Source: Pseudomonas pharyngis
GTDB lineage: Bacteria; Pseudomonadota; Gammaproteobacteria; Pseudomonadales; Pseudomonadaceae
Length of the DNA stretch: 64,000 bases
Direction of reading: 5' to 3'
NCBI RefSeq assembly: GCF_021602345.1
Contig: NZ_BQID01000003.1
Location: 310,001-374,000, forward strand
Below, piece after piece: positions 9,560 to 18,399 of this stretch. The notes below the pieces were generated by a model, which saw only the letters and a program-made list of their open reading frames with translations, did not search any database and had not been told where the DNA came from. The position numbers and the translations under genes were made by a program. Every line of letters starts with the position of its first letter. The stretch's first letter is position 1.

Positions 9560-9586
9560 TTGAAATCCTCTCCACCACCCCCATAT
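9560..9586 (+). promoter_or_regulatory. Sigma-32 (RpoH) heat-shock promoter for hslVU
   Basis: A -35 TTGAAA at 9560-9565 and a -10 CCCCATAT at 9579-9586, separated by 13 bases, match the RpoH consensus (CTTGAAA, CCCCATNT). It lies about 47 bases upstream of the hslV start codon, the place expected for the heat-shock promoter of this protease operon. Confidence 0.85.
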
Positions 9587-9632
9587 GAATGGGCATAAGG
9601 CATTTTCGCCCTGCAGTGTGGAGACTCTTCCC

Positions 9633-10163
9633 TTGACCACCATCGTTTCAGTCCGCCGCCACGGCAAAGTCGTCATGGGCGGCGACGGCCAGGTTTCTCT
9701 CGGCAATACCGTGATGAAAGGCAACGCGAAGAAAGTTCGTCGCCTGTACCACGGCGAAGTCATCGCCGGTTTCGCCGGTGCCACCGCCGACGCCTTTACC
9801 CTGTTCGAACGGTTCGAAGGCCAACTTGAAAAGCACCAGGGTCACTTGGTTCGCGCCGCCGTCGAACTCGCCAAAGAATGGCGCACCGACCGCTCCCTGA
9901 GCCGCCTCGAAGCGATGCTCGCGGTCGCCAACAAGGACGCATCCTTGATCATCACCGGCAACGGTGACGTGGTCGAACCCGAAGACGGCCTGATCGCCAT
10001 GGGTTCCGGTGGCGCCTATGCGCAAGCCGCCGCCAGCGCCCTGCTGAAGAAGACCGACCTGTCGGCCCGCGAAATCGTCGAGACCGCTCTCGGCATCGCC
10101 GGCGACATCTGTGTATTCACCAACCACACCCAGACCATTGAGGAGCAGGATCTCGCTGAATGA
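9633..10163 (+). CDS. hslV: HslV (ClpQ) peptidase subunit
   Basis: The proteolytic subunit of the HslVU ATP-dependent protease: a dodecamer with an N-terminal threonine nucleophile, in the cytoplasm. I choose the TTG at 9633, preceded by GTGGAGA at good spacing, because it gives 176 aa and exposes the [12 protein letters not shown]-terminus after Met removal. The frame also opens at ATG 9585, but that would bury the catalytic Thr behind 16 residues and lies at the promoter itself. GGDGQVSLG and the Gly-rich [11 protein letters not shown] are conserved HslV features. hslU follows 55 bases downstream. Confidence 0.95.
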   Translation: MTTIVSVRRHGKVVMGGDGQVSLGNTVMKGNAKKVRRLYHGEVIAGFAGATADAFTLFERFEGQLEKHQGHLVRAAVELAKEWRTDRSLSRLEAMLAVANKDASLIITGNGDVVEPEDGLIAMGSGGAYAQAAASALLKKTDLSAREIVETALGIAGDICVFTNHTQTIEEQDLAE

Positions 10164-10218
10164 GCCTGACGCGGCCCCTGTGCCACGGCTTGTTTCTGCT
10201 TGAGGACCGTCAATTATT

Positions 10219-11556
10219 ATGTCCATGACTCCCCGCGAAATCGTCCACGAACTCAACCGCCACATCATCGGCCAGGACGATGCCAAGCGCGCTGTCGCGA
10301 TTGCCCTGCGCAACCGCTGGCGCCGCATGCAGCTGCCTGAAGAGCTGCGCGTTGAAGTGACCCCGAAGAACATTCTGATGATCGGCCCGACCGGCGTCGG
10401 TAAAACCGAGATCGCCCGTCGCCTGGCCAAACTGGCCAACGCGCCGTTCATCAAGGTCGAAGCGACCAAGTTCACCGAAGTCGGCTACGTCGGCCGTGAC
10501 GTCGAATCGATCATCCGTGATCTGGCCGATGCTGCGATCAAGATGCTGCGCGAGCAGGAAATGACCCGCGTTCGCCACCGCGCCGAAGACGCCGCCGAGG
10601 ACCGAATCCTCGACGCCCTGCTGCCACCGGCACGCATGGGCTTCAGCAATGAAGAAGCGCCGACCCAGGATTCCAACACTCGCCAACTGTTCCGCAAGCG
10701 CCTGCGCGAAGGTCAGCTGGACGACAAGGAAATCGAGATCGAAGTCGCCGAGATGGCCGGCATCGAAATCGCCACGCCTCCGGGCATGGAAGAAATGACC
10801 AACCAGTTGCAGAACCTGTTCGCCAACATGGGCAAGGGCAAGAAGAAGGCCCGCAAGCTCAAGGTCAAGGAAGCGCTGAAACTGGTACGCGATGAAGAAG
10901 CCGGTCGCCTGGTCAACGAAGAAGAGTTGAAGGCCAAGGCCCTGGAAGCCGTCGAGCAGCACGGCATCGTGTTCATCGACGAAATCGACAAGGTCGCCAA
11001 GCGCGGCAATGTCGGCGGCGCTGATGTGTCCCGCGAAGGCGTGCAACGTGACCTGCTGCCGCTGATCGAAGGCTGCACCGTCAACACCAAGCTGGGCATG
11101 GTCAAGACCGACCACATCCTGTTCATCGCCTCCGGTGCGTTCCACCTGAGCAAGCCGAGCGATCTGGTGCCGGAGCTGCAAGGCCGTCTGCCGATCCGTG
11201 TGGAACTCAAGGCCCTGAGCCCGCAGGACTTCGAACGCATCCTCAGCGAACCGCACGCCTCGCTCACCGAGCAATACTGCGCGCTGCTGAAAACCGAAGG
11301 CCTGAACATCCAGTTCCAGCCGGAAGGCATCAAGCGTCTGGCGGAGATTGCCTGGCAGGTCAACGAGAAGACCGAGAACATCGGTGCCCGTCGCCTGCAC
11401 ACGCTGCTCGAGCGTCTGCTGGAAGAGGTGTCGTTCAGTGCCGGCGATCTGGCCAGCGCCCATGACGACAAGGCGATCGAGATCGACGCCGAATACGTCA
11501 ACAGCCACCTGGGCGAATTGGCGCAGAACGAAGACCTGTCCCGTTATATCCTGTAA
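10219..11556 (+). CDS. hslU: HslU (ClpY) ATPase/unfoldase subunit
   Basis: The AAA+ unfoldase partner of HslV (445 aa). Walker A is GPTGVGKTE at residues 56-64, Walker B is VFIDEIDK, and the I-domain of about 100 residues is inserted between them. The pore loop GYVGRD lies just after Walker A. The hydrophobic C-terminal tail (DLSRYIL) is the part that docks into HslV pockets. GAGGACC at about 10202 is the ribosome-binding site. It is co-transcribed with hslV from the sigma-32-like promoter and ended by the hairpin at 11582-11612. Confidence 0.97.
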   Translation: MSMTPREIVHELNRHIIGQDDAKRAVAIALRNRWRRMQLPEELRVEVTPKNILMIGPTGVGKTEIARRLAKLANAPFIKVEATKFTEVGYVGRDVESIIRDLADAAIKMLREQEMTRVRHRAEDAAEDRILDALLPPARMGFSNEEAPTQDSNTRQLFRKRLREGQLDDKEIEIEVAEMAGIEIATPPGMEEMTNQLQNLFANMGKGKKKARKLKVKEALKLVRDEEAGRLVNEEELKAKALEAVEQHGIVFIDEIDKVAKRGNVGGADVSREGVQRDLLPLIEGCTVNTKLGMVKTDHILFIASGAFHLSKPSDLVPELQGRLPIRVELKALSPQDFERILSEPHASLTEQYCALLKTEGLNIQFQPEGIKRLAEIAWQVNEKTENIGARRLHTLLERLLEEVSFSAGDLASAHDDKAIEIDAEYVNSHLGELAQNEDLSRYIL

Positions 11557-11581
11557 GCCATACTTACAGTGGTCGTGAAAC

Positions 11582-11612
11582 TGTGGGAGCCATCGGCTCC
11601 CACAATTTTTTC
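11582..11612 (+). terminator. Terminator after hslU
   Basis: TGTGGGAGCC, ATC and GGCTCCCACA followed by ATTTTTT forms a 10-bp perfect stem with a T-tract, 25 bases after the hslU stop. Confidence 0.8.
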
Positions 11613-11632
11613 CACCTGACGGAACGCCGGCG

Positions 11633-12010
11633 ATGACCCAACTCCCCACCGACATCAAACTGCACAAAGCCTCGAAAACCCTGTCGCTCAAATACGCGTC
11701 CGGCGAGGAGTACACCCTGCCCGCCGAATTCCTGCGCGTGCATTCCCCCTCCGCCGAGGTCCAGGGTCACGGCAAACCGATCCTGCAATTCGGCAAGCTG
11801 CACGTCGGCCTGACCAAGGTAGAACCGGCCGGTCAGTACGCACTGAAACTGACCTTCGACGACGGTCACGACAGCGGCCTGTTCACCTGGGATTACCTGT
11901 ACGAACTGGGGCGACGTCATGACGCACTCTGGGCCGATTATCTGGCCGAACTCAAAGCCGCCGGCAAAACCCGCGACCCGGACCAGTCCGTCGTCAAGCT
12001 GATGCTCTAG
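11633..12010 (+). CDS. DUF971 (gamma-butyrobetaine hydroxylase-like N-terminal domain) protein
   Basis: A 125-aa single-domain protein of the DUF971 family. The typical pattern is seen: IKLHKASKTLSLKYASGEEYTLPAEFLRVHSPSAEVQG near the start and DGHDSGLFTWDYLYELG in the second half. In eukaryotic gamma-butyrobetaine hydroxylases the same fold sits N-terminal to the catalytic domain and binds zinc, but the Cys/His ligands are not evident here. Stand-alone bacterial versions have no settled role. It lies just downstream of the hslU terminator, as in other pseudomonads. Function unknown. Confidence 0.85.
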   Translation: MTQLPTDIKLHKASKTLSLKYASGEEYTLPAEFLRVHSPSAEVQGHGKPILQFGKLHVGLTKVEPAGQYALKLTFDDGHDSGLFTWDYLYELGRRHDALWADYLAELKAAGKTRDPDQSVVKLML

Positions 12011-12127
12011 TCCGCGGCTTGGACTGTTTAGAGGGCATTTTCTAGATTCATCTGTTTGAATGCTCCGCTAAAGCGGCCCGGGATCGGCTGCTTGCGAAAA
12101 AAATCAATCTCGGGTAACCAATGGAAC

Positions 12128-12143
12128 TGGCAAGTTCCCTGCA
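12128..12143 (+). promoter_or_regulatory. Sigma-54 promoter candidate for phaC1
   Basis: TGGCAAGTTCCCTGCA has GG (12129-12130) and GC (12141-12142) exactly 10 bases apart, and differs from the TGGCACG-N4-TTGCA consensus at only two of its conserved positions. It lies 125 bases upstream of the phaC1 start. A sigma-54-dependent phaC1 promoter has been described in P. aeruginosa, so the position is sensible. Confidence 0.65.
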
Positions 12144-12267
12144 ATGCTCTACGACTGTAAAGCAGCTATGCAGAATCAACGGTCACCCGAGCAGTAGTAC
12201 CTGGCATTGGCTGTGGAACTGCACAGCAGAAACCGGGTACTCGTCTCAGGACAATGGAGCGTCGTAG

Positions 12268-13947
12268 ATGAGTAACAAGAATAACGATGATTTGAAGTAC
12301 CAGGCCTCGGAGAACACCCTGGGGCTGAATCCTGTCGTTGGGCTACGCGGAAAGGATCTGCTGGCCTCTGCTCGAATGGTGCTGACCCAGGCCATCAAAC
12401 AACCGATCCATAGTGTCAAACACGTCACCCAGTTCGGCCTCGAACTGAAGAACGTGCTGTTCGGCAAATCCGACCTGCAACCGGCGGGCGATGACCGTCG
12501 CTTCGTCGATCCGGCGTGGAGTCAGAACCCGCTGTACAAACGTTATCTGCAAACCTATCTGGCGTGGCGCAAGGAACTCCATGCCTGGATCGACGACAGC
12601 AGTCTCTCGCCCAAGGACATCGCGCGCGGCCACTTCGTGATCAACCTGATGACCGAGGCCATGGCGCCGACCAACACGGCGGCCAACCCGGCGGCGGTCA
12701 AACGCTTCTTCGAGACCGGTGGCAAGAGCCTGCTCGACGGCCTCTCGCACCTGGCCAAGGATCTGGTGCACAACGGCGGCATGCCGAGCCAGGTCAACAT
12801 GGGCGCGTTCGAGGTCGGCAAGAGCCTGGGCGTGACCGAAGGTGCGGTGGTGTTTCGCAACGACGTGCTGGAGCTGATCCAGTACAAGCCGATCACCGAG
12901 CAAGTGCACGAGCGCCCGCTGCTGGTAGTGCCGCCGCAGATCAACAAGTTCTATGTATTCGACCTGAGCCCGGACAAGAGCCTGGCGCGTTTCTGCCTGC
13001 GCAACAATGTGCAGACCTTCATCGTCAGCTGGCGCAACCCGACCAAGGAACAGCGCGAGTGGGGCCTTTCCACCTACATCGAAGCCCTGAAGGAAGCAGT
13101 CGACGTGGTCACTGCGATCACCGGCAGCAAGGACGTCAACATGCTCGGCGCCTGCTCCGGCGGCATCACCTGCACCGCCCTGCTCGGCCACTACGCGGCA
13201 ATCGGCGAGAACAAGGTCAACGCCCTGACCCTGCTGGTCAGCGTGCTCGATACAACGCTGGACAGCGACGTCGCCCTGTTCGTCGACGAGCAGACACTGG
13301 AGACCGCCAAGCGCCATTCGTATCAGGCCGGCGTGCTCGAAGGCAAAGACATGGCCAAGGTCTTCGCCTGGATGCGCCCGAATGACCTGATCTGGAACTA
13401 CTGGGTCAACAACTACCTGCTCGGCAACGAACCGCCGGTGTTCGACATCCTGTTCTGGAACAACGATACGACTCGACTGCCGGCCGCGTTCCACGGCGAC
13501 CTGATCGAGATGTTCAAAAACAACCCACTGATCCGCCCCAATGCACTGGAAGTGTGCGGCACGCCGATCGACCTCAAGCAGGTGACCGCCGACATCTTCT
13601 CGCTGGCCGGCACCAACGACCACATCACCCCGTGGAAGTCCTGCTACAAGTCGGCGCAGCTGTTTGGTGGCAAGGTCGAATTCGTGCTGTCCAGCAGCGG
13701 GCATATCCAGAGCATTCTGAACCCGCCGGGCAACCCGAAATCGCGCTACATGACCAGCGACGAAATGACCGCCAATGCCGATGACTGGCAGGAAAACTCG
13801 ACCAAGCATGCCGACTCCTGGTGGCTGTACTGGCAGGCGTGGCAGGCCGCGCGGTCGGGCGAGCTGAAAAAGGCGCCGACCAAGCTGGGCAACAAAGCGT
13901 ATCCGGCAGGCGAAGCTTCACCGGGCACTTACGTACACGAGCGGTAA
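12268..13947 (+). CDS. phaC1: Class II poly(3-hydroxyalkanoate) synthase 1
   Basis: Polymerises medium-chain-length (R)-3-hydroxyacyl-CoA into PHA at the granule surface. At 559 aa it has the size of class II synthases. The lipase-like box GACSGG places the catalytic Cys at residue 296; the partners are Asp451 (within GTNDHITPW) and His479 (within SSSGHIQSI). The N-terminal domain (residues 1-about 200) includes the typical DPAWSQNPLYKRYLQTYL. The second synthase PhaC2 in the same operon is the same length with the same catalytic Cys number. An upstream sigma-54-like site may drive it under nitrogen control. Confidence 0.97.
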   Translation: MSNKNNDDLKYQASENTLGLNPVVGLRGKDLLASARMVLTQAIKQPIHSVKHVTQFGLELKNVLFGKSDLQPAGDDRRFVDPAWSQNPLYKRYLQTYLAWRKELHAWIDDSSLSPKDIARGHFVINLMTEAMAPTNTAANPAAVKRFFETGGKSLLDGLSHLAKDLVHNGGMPSQVNMGAFEVGKSLGVTEGAVVFRNDVLELIQYKPITEQVHERPLLVVPPQINKFYVFDLSPDKSLARFCLRNNVQTFIVSWRNPTKEQREWGLSTYIEALKEAVDVVTAITGSKDVNMLGACSGGITCTALLGHYAAIGENKVNALTLLVSVLDTTLDSDVALFVDEQTLETAKRHSYQAGVLEGKDMAKVFAWMRPNDLIWNYWVNNYLLGNEPPVFDILFWNNDTTRLPAAFHGDLIEMFKNNPLIRPNALEVCGTPIDLKQVTADIFSLAGTNDHITPWKSCYKSAQLFGGKVEFVLSSSGHIQSILNPPGNPKSRYMTSDEMTANADDWQENSTKHADSWWLYWQAWQAARSGELKKAPTKLGNKAYPAGEASPGTYVHER

Positions 13948-13966
13948 CCGACACACCTCATTCCCC

Positions 13967-14057
13967 CTGTGGGAGCGGGCTTGCTCGCGAAAGCGGTTGA
14001 TCAGCCAACATCAATGGCGACTGACACGACGCCTTCGCGAGCAAGCCCGCTCCCACA
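13967..14057. repeat. Inverted REP doublet (REPIN-like) between phaC1 and phaZ
   Basis: CTGTGGGAGCGGGCTTGCTC at the left and its reverse complement GAGCAAGCCCGCTCCCACA at the right, about 50 bases apart, with TCGCGAA inside each arm. Related doublets lie at 29267-29348, 44101-44168 and 48513-48606. Confidence 0.85.
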
Positions 14058-14102
14058 ACGGGTACGAGGTGACATTGAGATTGACCCACAGGGCCCTGAA
14101 GC

Positions 14103-14957
14103 ATGCCGCACCCGTTCATCTTTCGAACTGTCGAGCTCGATGGCCAGACCATCCGCACGGCGGTCCGCCCCGGCAAGCCTCACTTGACGCCCTTGCTGAT
14201 ATTCAACGGCATCGGCGCCAACCTGGAGCTGGTGTTTCCTTTTGTCGCGGCGCTGGATCCGGACCTGGAAGTGATCGCCTTCGACGTGCCCGGTGTCGGT
14301 GGTTCCTCGACGCCGAGCCGTCCGTATCGCTTTCCCGGGCTGGCGAAGCTCACCGCGCGGATGCTCGATTACCTCGACTACGGACAGGTCAACGTGATCG
14401 GCGTGTCCTGGGGTGGCGCGCTGGCGCAGCAGTTCGCCTACGACTATCCCGAGCGCTGCAAGAAGCTGGTGCTGGCGGCGACCGCCGCCGGTGCGGTGAT
14501 GGTGCCGGGCAAGCCGAAGGTGCTGTGGATGATGGCCAGCCCACGGCGCTACATCCAGCCGTCCCATGTGATCCGCATCGCCCCGATGATCTACGGCGGC
14601 TCGTTCCGCCGCGACCCGACACTCGCCGCCAGCCATGCGGCCAAGGTGCGTTCGGCGGGCAAGCTCGGTTACTACTGGCAACTGTTCGCGGGCCTCGGCT
14701 GGACCAGCATTCACTGGCTGCACAAGATCCACCAGCCGACGCTGGTGCTGGCTGGAGATGACGATCCGCTGATCCCGCTGATCAACATGCGCATGCTCGC
14801 CTGGCGAATCCCCAACGCGCAGCTGCACATCATCGACGACGGGCATCTGTTCCTGATTACCCGGGCCGAGGCGGTGGCGCCGATCATCATGAAATTCCTC
14901 CAGGAGGAACGTCAGCGTGCGGTGATGCATCCGCACCCGACACCGCTGGGCGGATAA
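14103..14957 (+). CDS. phaZ: Intracellular medium-chain-length PHA depolymerase
   Basis: An alpha/beta hydrolase (284 aa) that frees 3-hydroxyacids from stored PHA granules. The lipase box GVSWGG places the nucleophile at Ser102; Asp221 (GDDDPLIP) and His248 (DDGHLF) complete the triad with the residue numbers described for the P. putida enzyme. No signal peptide is seen, as expected for a granule-bound cytoplasmic enzyme. It lies between the two synthase genes, so synthesis and turnover can be transcribed together; a REP doublet separates it from phaC1. Confidence 0.96.
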   Translation: MPHPFIFRTVELDGQTIRTAVRPGKPHLTPLLIFNGIGANLELVFPFVAALDPDLEVIAFDVPGVGGSSTPSRPYRFPGLAKLTARMLDYLDYGQVNVIGVSWGGALAQQFAYDYPERCKKLVLAATAAGAVMVPGKPKVLWMMASPRRYIQPSHVIRIAPMIYGGSFRRDPTLAASHAAKVRSAGKLGYYWQLFAGLGWTSIHWLHKIHQPTLVLAGDDDPLIPLINMRMLAWRIPNAQLHIIDDGHLFLITRAEAVAPIIMKFLQEERQRAVMHPHPTPLGG

Positions 14958-15108
14958 CCGTCCCGGCACGGATTTCTGGACAGCGTCTTGCAACGTGTCC
15001 GCACAGGTGCGCGGCAGGAGGCCGCGCAGGCAACAACCCGCAACAGCGTCTATGGTGTTCTGGTTCGGTGTGTTTGTTTTTGGCCTGAAGACGAAGGAGT
15101 GTTGAGTC

Positions 15109-16791
15109 ATGCGTGACAAACCAGCGACGGGCGTCGTGCCCAGCCCCGCCGTGTTCATCAATGCACAGAGTGCCATGACCGGTCTGCGCGGCCGGGACCT
15201 GATCTCGACCTTGCGCAGCGTCGCGGCCCACGGCTTGCGCAATCCGATCCACAGTGCAAAACACGCCTTGAAGCTGGGGGGCGCGCTCGGACGCGTGCTG
15301 CTCGGCGAAACCCTGCATCCGACCAATCCGCAGGACAGCCGCTTCGCCGATCCGGCGTGGAGCCTCAATCCGTTTTATCGGCGCAGCCTTCAGGCCTATC
15401 TGGCCTGGCAGAAACAGGTCAAGAGCTGGATCGACGAGAGCAGCATGAGCGACGACGACCGCGCCCGCGCGCACTTCGCCTTCACCCTGCTCAACGACGC
15501 CGTGGCGCCCTCCAACACACTGCTCAATCCGCTGGCGGTCAAGGAGCTGTTCAACTCCGGCGGCCACAGTCTGGTGCGCGGCCTCAGCCATCTGATCGAC
15601 GACCTGCTGCACAACGACGGCCTGCCACGCCAGGTCACCAAACAGGCTTTCGAAGTCGGCAAGACCGTCGCCACCACCACAGGGTCAGTGGTGTTTCGCA
15701 ACGAAATGCTCGAGCTGATCCAGTACCGGCCGATGAGCGAGAAGCAGTATTCGAAACCGCTGCTGGTGGTGCCGCCGCAAATCAACAAGTACTACATTTT
15801 CGACCTCAGCCCGAGCAACAGCTTCGTCCAGTTCGCCCTGAAGAACGGCTTGCAGACCTTCATGATCAGCTGGCGCAACCCGGATGTACGGCATCGCGAA
15901 TGGGGCCTGTCGACCTACGTCGAAGCCGTGGAAGAAGCGATGAACATCTGCCGGGCGATCACCGGCGCCCGCGAGGTCAACCTGATGGGCGCCTGCGCCG
16001 GCGGCCTGACCATTGCGGCACTGCAGGGGCATCTGCAGGCCAAGCGGCAGTTGCGACGAGTATCCAGCGCCACCTATCTGGTGAGCCTGCTCGACAGTGA
16101 AATGAACACCCCGGCCACACTGTTCGCCGATGAGCAAACGCTCGAAGCAGCCAAGCGGCGCTCCTATCAGAAAGGCGTGCTGGACGGTCGCGACATGGCC
16201 AAGGTGTTCGCCTGGATGCGCCCCAACGATTTGATCTGGAGTTATTTCGTCAATAACTACCTGCTGGGCAAGGAGCCGCCGGCGTTCGACATCCTCTACT
16301 GGAACAACGACAGCACCCGCCTGCCCGCCGCGTTTCACGGCGACATTCTGGACTTCTTCAAGCACAACCCGTTGACCCATCCGGGGGGCCTGGAAGTGTG
16401 CGGCACGCCGATCGACCTGCAGAAGGTCACGGTCGACAGCTTCAGCGTGGCCGGCATGAACGACCACATCACGCCGTGGGACGCGGTGTATCGCTCGACG
16501 CTGTTGCTGGGTGGTGAGCGGCGCTTCGTGCTGTCCAACAGCGGCCACGTGCAGAGCATCCTCAACCCGCCGGGCAACCCGAAAGCCCATTACGTGGAGA
16601 ACGGAAAGCTCAGCGGCGATCCGCGCGCCTGGTACTACGACGCCAAGAAAGTCGACGGCAGCTGGTGGCCGCAATGGCTGGAGTGGGTGCAGCAGCGCTC
16701 CGGCACCCTGCACGAAACCCAGATGACCCTCGGCAACGCCAATTACCCACCGATGGAAGCAGCACCCGGCACCTATGTGCGTGTGCGCTGA
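15109..16791 (+). CDS. phaC2: Class II poly(3-hydroxyalkanoate) synthase 2
   Basis: Second PHA synthase (560 aa), clearly paralogous to phaC1 across its full length. The lipase-like box GACAGG has Cys296; NDHITPW and NSGHVQSI hold the Asp and His. It differs from PhaC1 mainly in the first 30 residues and at the box (GACAGG rather than GACSGG). GAAGGAG precedes the start at good distance. The spacer between phaZ and this gene (about 150 bases) may hold an internal promoter, but I see no clear -35/-10 or sigma-54 site. Confidence 0.97.
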   Translation: MRDKPATGVVPSPAVFINAQSAMTGLRGRDLISTLRSVAAHGLRNPIHSAKHALKLGGALGRVLLGETLHPTNPQDSRFADPAWSLNPFYRRSLQAYLAWQKQVKSWIDESSMSDDDRARAHFAFTLLNDAVAPSNTLLNPLAVKELFNSGGHSLVRGLSHLIDDLLHNDGLPRQVTKQAFEVGKTVATTTGSVVFRNEMLELIQYRPMSEKQYSKPLLVVPPQINKYYIFDLSPSNSFVQFALKNGLQTFMISWRNPDVRHREWGLSTYVEAVEEAMNICRAITGAREVNLMGACAGGLTIAALQGHLQAKRQLRRVSSATYLVSLLDSEMNTPATLFADEQTLEAAKRRSYQKGVLDGRDMAKVFAWMRPNDLIWSYFVNNYLLGKEPPAFDILYWNNDSTRLPAAFHGDILDFFKHNPLTHPGGLEVCGTPIDLQKVTVDSFSVAGMNDHITPWDAVYRSTLLLGGERRFVLSNSGHVQSILNPPGNPKAHYVENGKLSGDPRAWYYDAKKVDGSWWPQWLEWVQQRSGTLHETQMTLGNANYPPMEAAPGTYVRVR

Positions 16792-16819
16792 CTGACTCAA
16801 GCCCTTTTAAGAAGACTGG

Positions 16820-17440
16820 ATGAAAACAAGCGAACGGATCCTCGAATGTGCCCTGCAGTTGTTCAATGAAAAGGGCGAGCCGAACGTCTCCACCATGGAG
16901 GTTGCCAATGAAATGGGGATCAGCCCCGGCAACCTTTACTACCACTTCCACGGCAAGGAACCGCTGATTCTCGGATTGTTCGAGCGCTTCCAGAACGACC
17001 TCGCCCCGCTGCTCGACCCGCCCGCCGATGTCGAACTGGCGCCGGAGGATTACTGGCTGTTCCTGCACCTGATCGTCGAACGGCTGGCGCAGTACCGTTT
17101 TCTGTTCCAGGACCTGTCGAACCTGGCCGGCCGCCTGCCGAAACTGGCCAAGGGCATTCGCCAGTTCCTCAACGTGCTCAAGCGCACGCTGGCGTCATTG
17201 CTGGCGCGGCTGAAGGCGTCGGGGCAGTTGGTCAGCGACACCCAGGCGCTGGGGCAACTGGTGGAGCAGATCACCATGACGCTGCTGTTCTCGCTGGACT
17301 ATCAACGGATTCTTGATCGCGAAGGAGAAGTGCGGCTGGTGGTGTACCAGATCATGATGCTGGTGGCGCCGCATCTGTTGCCGCCGGTGAAGGTGGCGAC
17401 GGAGAGGATGGCTTTGCAGTACCTCGAAGATCACGAGTAA
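16820..17440 (+). CDS. phaD: TetR-family regulator of PHA genes
   Basis: A 206-aa TetR-type protein: the N-terminal helix-turn-helix (residues about 5-50, ILECALQLFNEKGEPNVSTM then MGISPGNLYYHFHGKEPL) and an all-helical ligand/dimer domain. In P. putida PhaD activates the pha genes, notably phaI, and responds to an acyl-CoA-type ligand; that is family knowledge. It ends the phaC1ZC2D operon and shares a bidirectional terminator with phaF. Confidence 0.93.
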   Translation: MKTSERILECALQLFNEKGEPNVSTMEVANEMGISPGNLYYHFHGKEPLILGLFERFQNDLAPLLDPPADVELAPEDYWLFLHLIVERLAQYRFLFQDLSNLAGRLPKLAKGIRQFLNVLKRTLASLLARLKASGQLVSDTQALGQLVEQITMTLLFSLDYQRILDREGEVRLVVYQIMMLVAPHLLPPVKVATERMALQYLEDHE

Positions 17441-17462
17441 TCCGACGGCTTTTACCCAAACA

Positions 17463-17496
17463 AAAACGCCCGACCTTCACAGGCCGGGCGTTTTCT
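17463..17496. terminator. Bidirectional terminator between phaD and phaF
   Basis: AAAAACGCCCG then CCTTCACAGG then CGGGCGTTTT: a strong stem with A-run and T-run on either side, between convergent phaD and phaF. Confidence 0.85.
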
Positions 17497-17510
17497 TGAG
17501 CCCTGAAAAA

Positions 17511-18389
17511 TCAGGACTGACTGGTTGGCGTTGACGGCGTCGATGCAGCAGTCGGAGCAGGCGCCGGGGTTGGAGCCGAGGCCGAGTTCGACGTGCTTGC
17601 CAGTGCTTGCGGTGTGGTCACCGGTTTTGGAGCAGCAGCTTTCGGCGCAGCGGCTTTCGGCGCGGCCGGTTTTTTCACTGCCGGTTTTTTCGCCGCAGCC
17701 GGTTTGGCGGCAGGCTTGGCAGCGGGTTTGGCAGCCGCGGTTTTCGCTGCTGGCTTGGCCGCCGGTTTGGCAGCTGGTTTTGCTGCCGTTTTTGCAGCTG
17801 GCTTGGCGGCGGCCTTGGCGGCAACCGGTTTGGCCGCGGCTTTCGCTGCTGGCTTGGCGGCAGCGGTTTTGGCTGCTGGTTTTGCGGCCGGTTTGGCGGC
17901 GGCTTTAGCCAGTGGCTTGGCAGCGGTTTTGGCCGCAGGCTTGGCTGCTGCGGTTTTGGCCGCGACAGGCTGAGCTTTCAGGCCGGTGAGTTTTTCGATC
18001 TGCCTGGTCAGGGTATCGACCTTCTTGTGCAGATCCTTCACCTCGTTGCGGCTCGGTACGCCCAGGCGCGAAATCGCACTGTTCAGGCGCTTGTCGAAAG
18101 CCCCCTCCAACTGATCCCAGGTGCCCAGTGCGCGATCTTTCACGCCGCTGATGCGCGATTTTGCCGAGCTTGCAGAGTCCTTGGCAGCATCGACTTTTTT
18201 GCCGACTGCAGCTTTGGTGAGCTTCTCGGCTTTCTCGCCGTCTTTGACCAATGTATCGAAGAGCTTGCTGCCGTCAGTGTCGATCTTCGAGTACACGCCT
18301 AAACCAGCCAGCCAGATCTTGCGGGAATAGTCTTCGACTTTTCCGATCCACGAGCTGCCTTCTTTATCGGTGTTCTTTTTACCAGCCAT
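17511..18389 (-). CDS. phaF: PHA granule phasin/nucleoid-associated protein PhaF
   Basis: A 292-aa two-part protein. Residues 1-about 140 are a phasin domain (SRKIWLAGLGVYSKIDTDG and a long amphipathic helical region with a coiled-coil segment around EVKDLHKKVDTLTRQIEKL). From about residue 145 to 255 it is a Lys/Pro/Ala repeat tail (AAKPAAK, AAAKPAAKT units) like eukaryotic histone H1, which in P. putida binds DNA and helps segregate granules at division. A short Ala/Thr/Pro end follows (TPAPAPTAAST). Ten bases after phaI, so co-transcribed. Confidence 0.96.
   Translation of the reverse strand: MAGKKNTDKEGSSWIGKVEDYSRKIWLAGLGVYSKIDTDGSKLFDTLVKDGEKAEKLTKAAVGKKVDAAKDSASSAKSRISGVKDRALGTWDQLEGAFDKRLNSAISRLGVPSRNEVKDLHKKVDTLTRQIEKLTGLKAQPVAAKTAAAKPAAKTAAKPLAKAAAKPAAKPAAKTAAAKPAAKAAAKPVAAKAAAKPAAKTAAKPAAKPAAKPAAKTAAAKPAAKPAAKPAAAKKPAVKKPAAPKAAAPKAAAPKPVTTPQALASTSNSASAPTPAPAPTAASTPSTPTSQS
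17640..17975. repeat. Low-complexity Lys-Pro-Ala repeat DNA inside phaF
   Basis: About 335 bases of tandemly repeated, imperfect 12- to 21-base units (plus strand GGCTTGGC, GGTTTGGC, GCGGTTTT) encode the H1-like tail. Such tracts change length by slippage. Confidence 0.85.
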
Positions 18390-18399
18390 CCCGTTCTCC

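Noticed and set aside
10210-11715. 501-aa minus-strand frame opposite hslU
   Set aside because: Shadow of hslU; no ribosome-binding site or family pattern.
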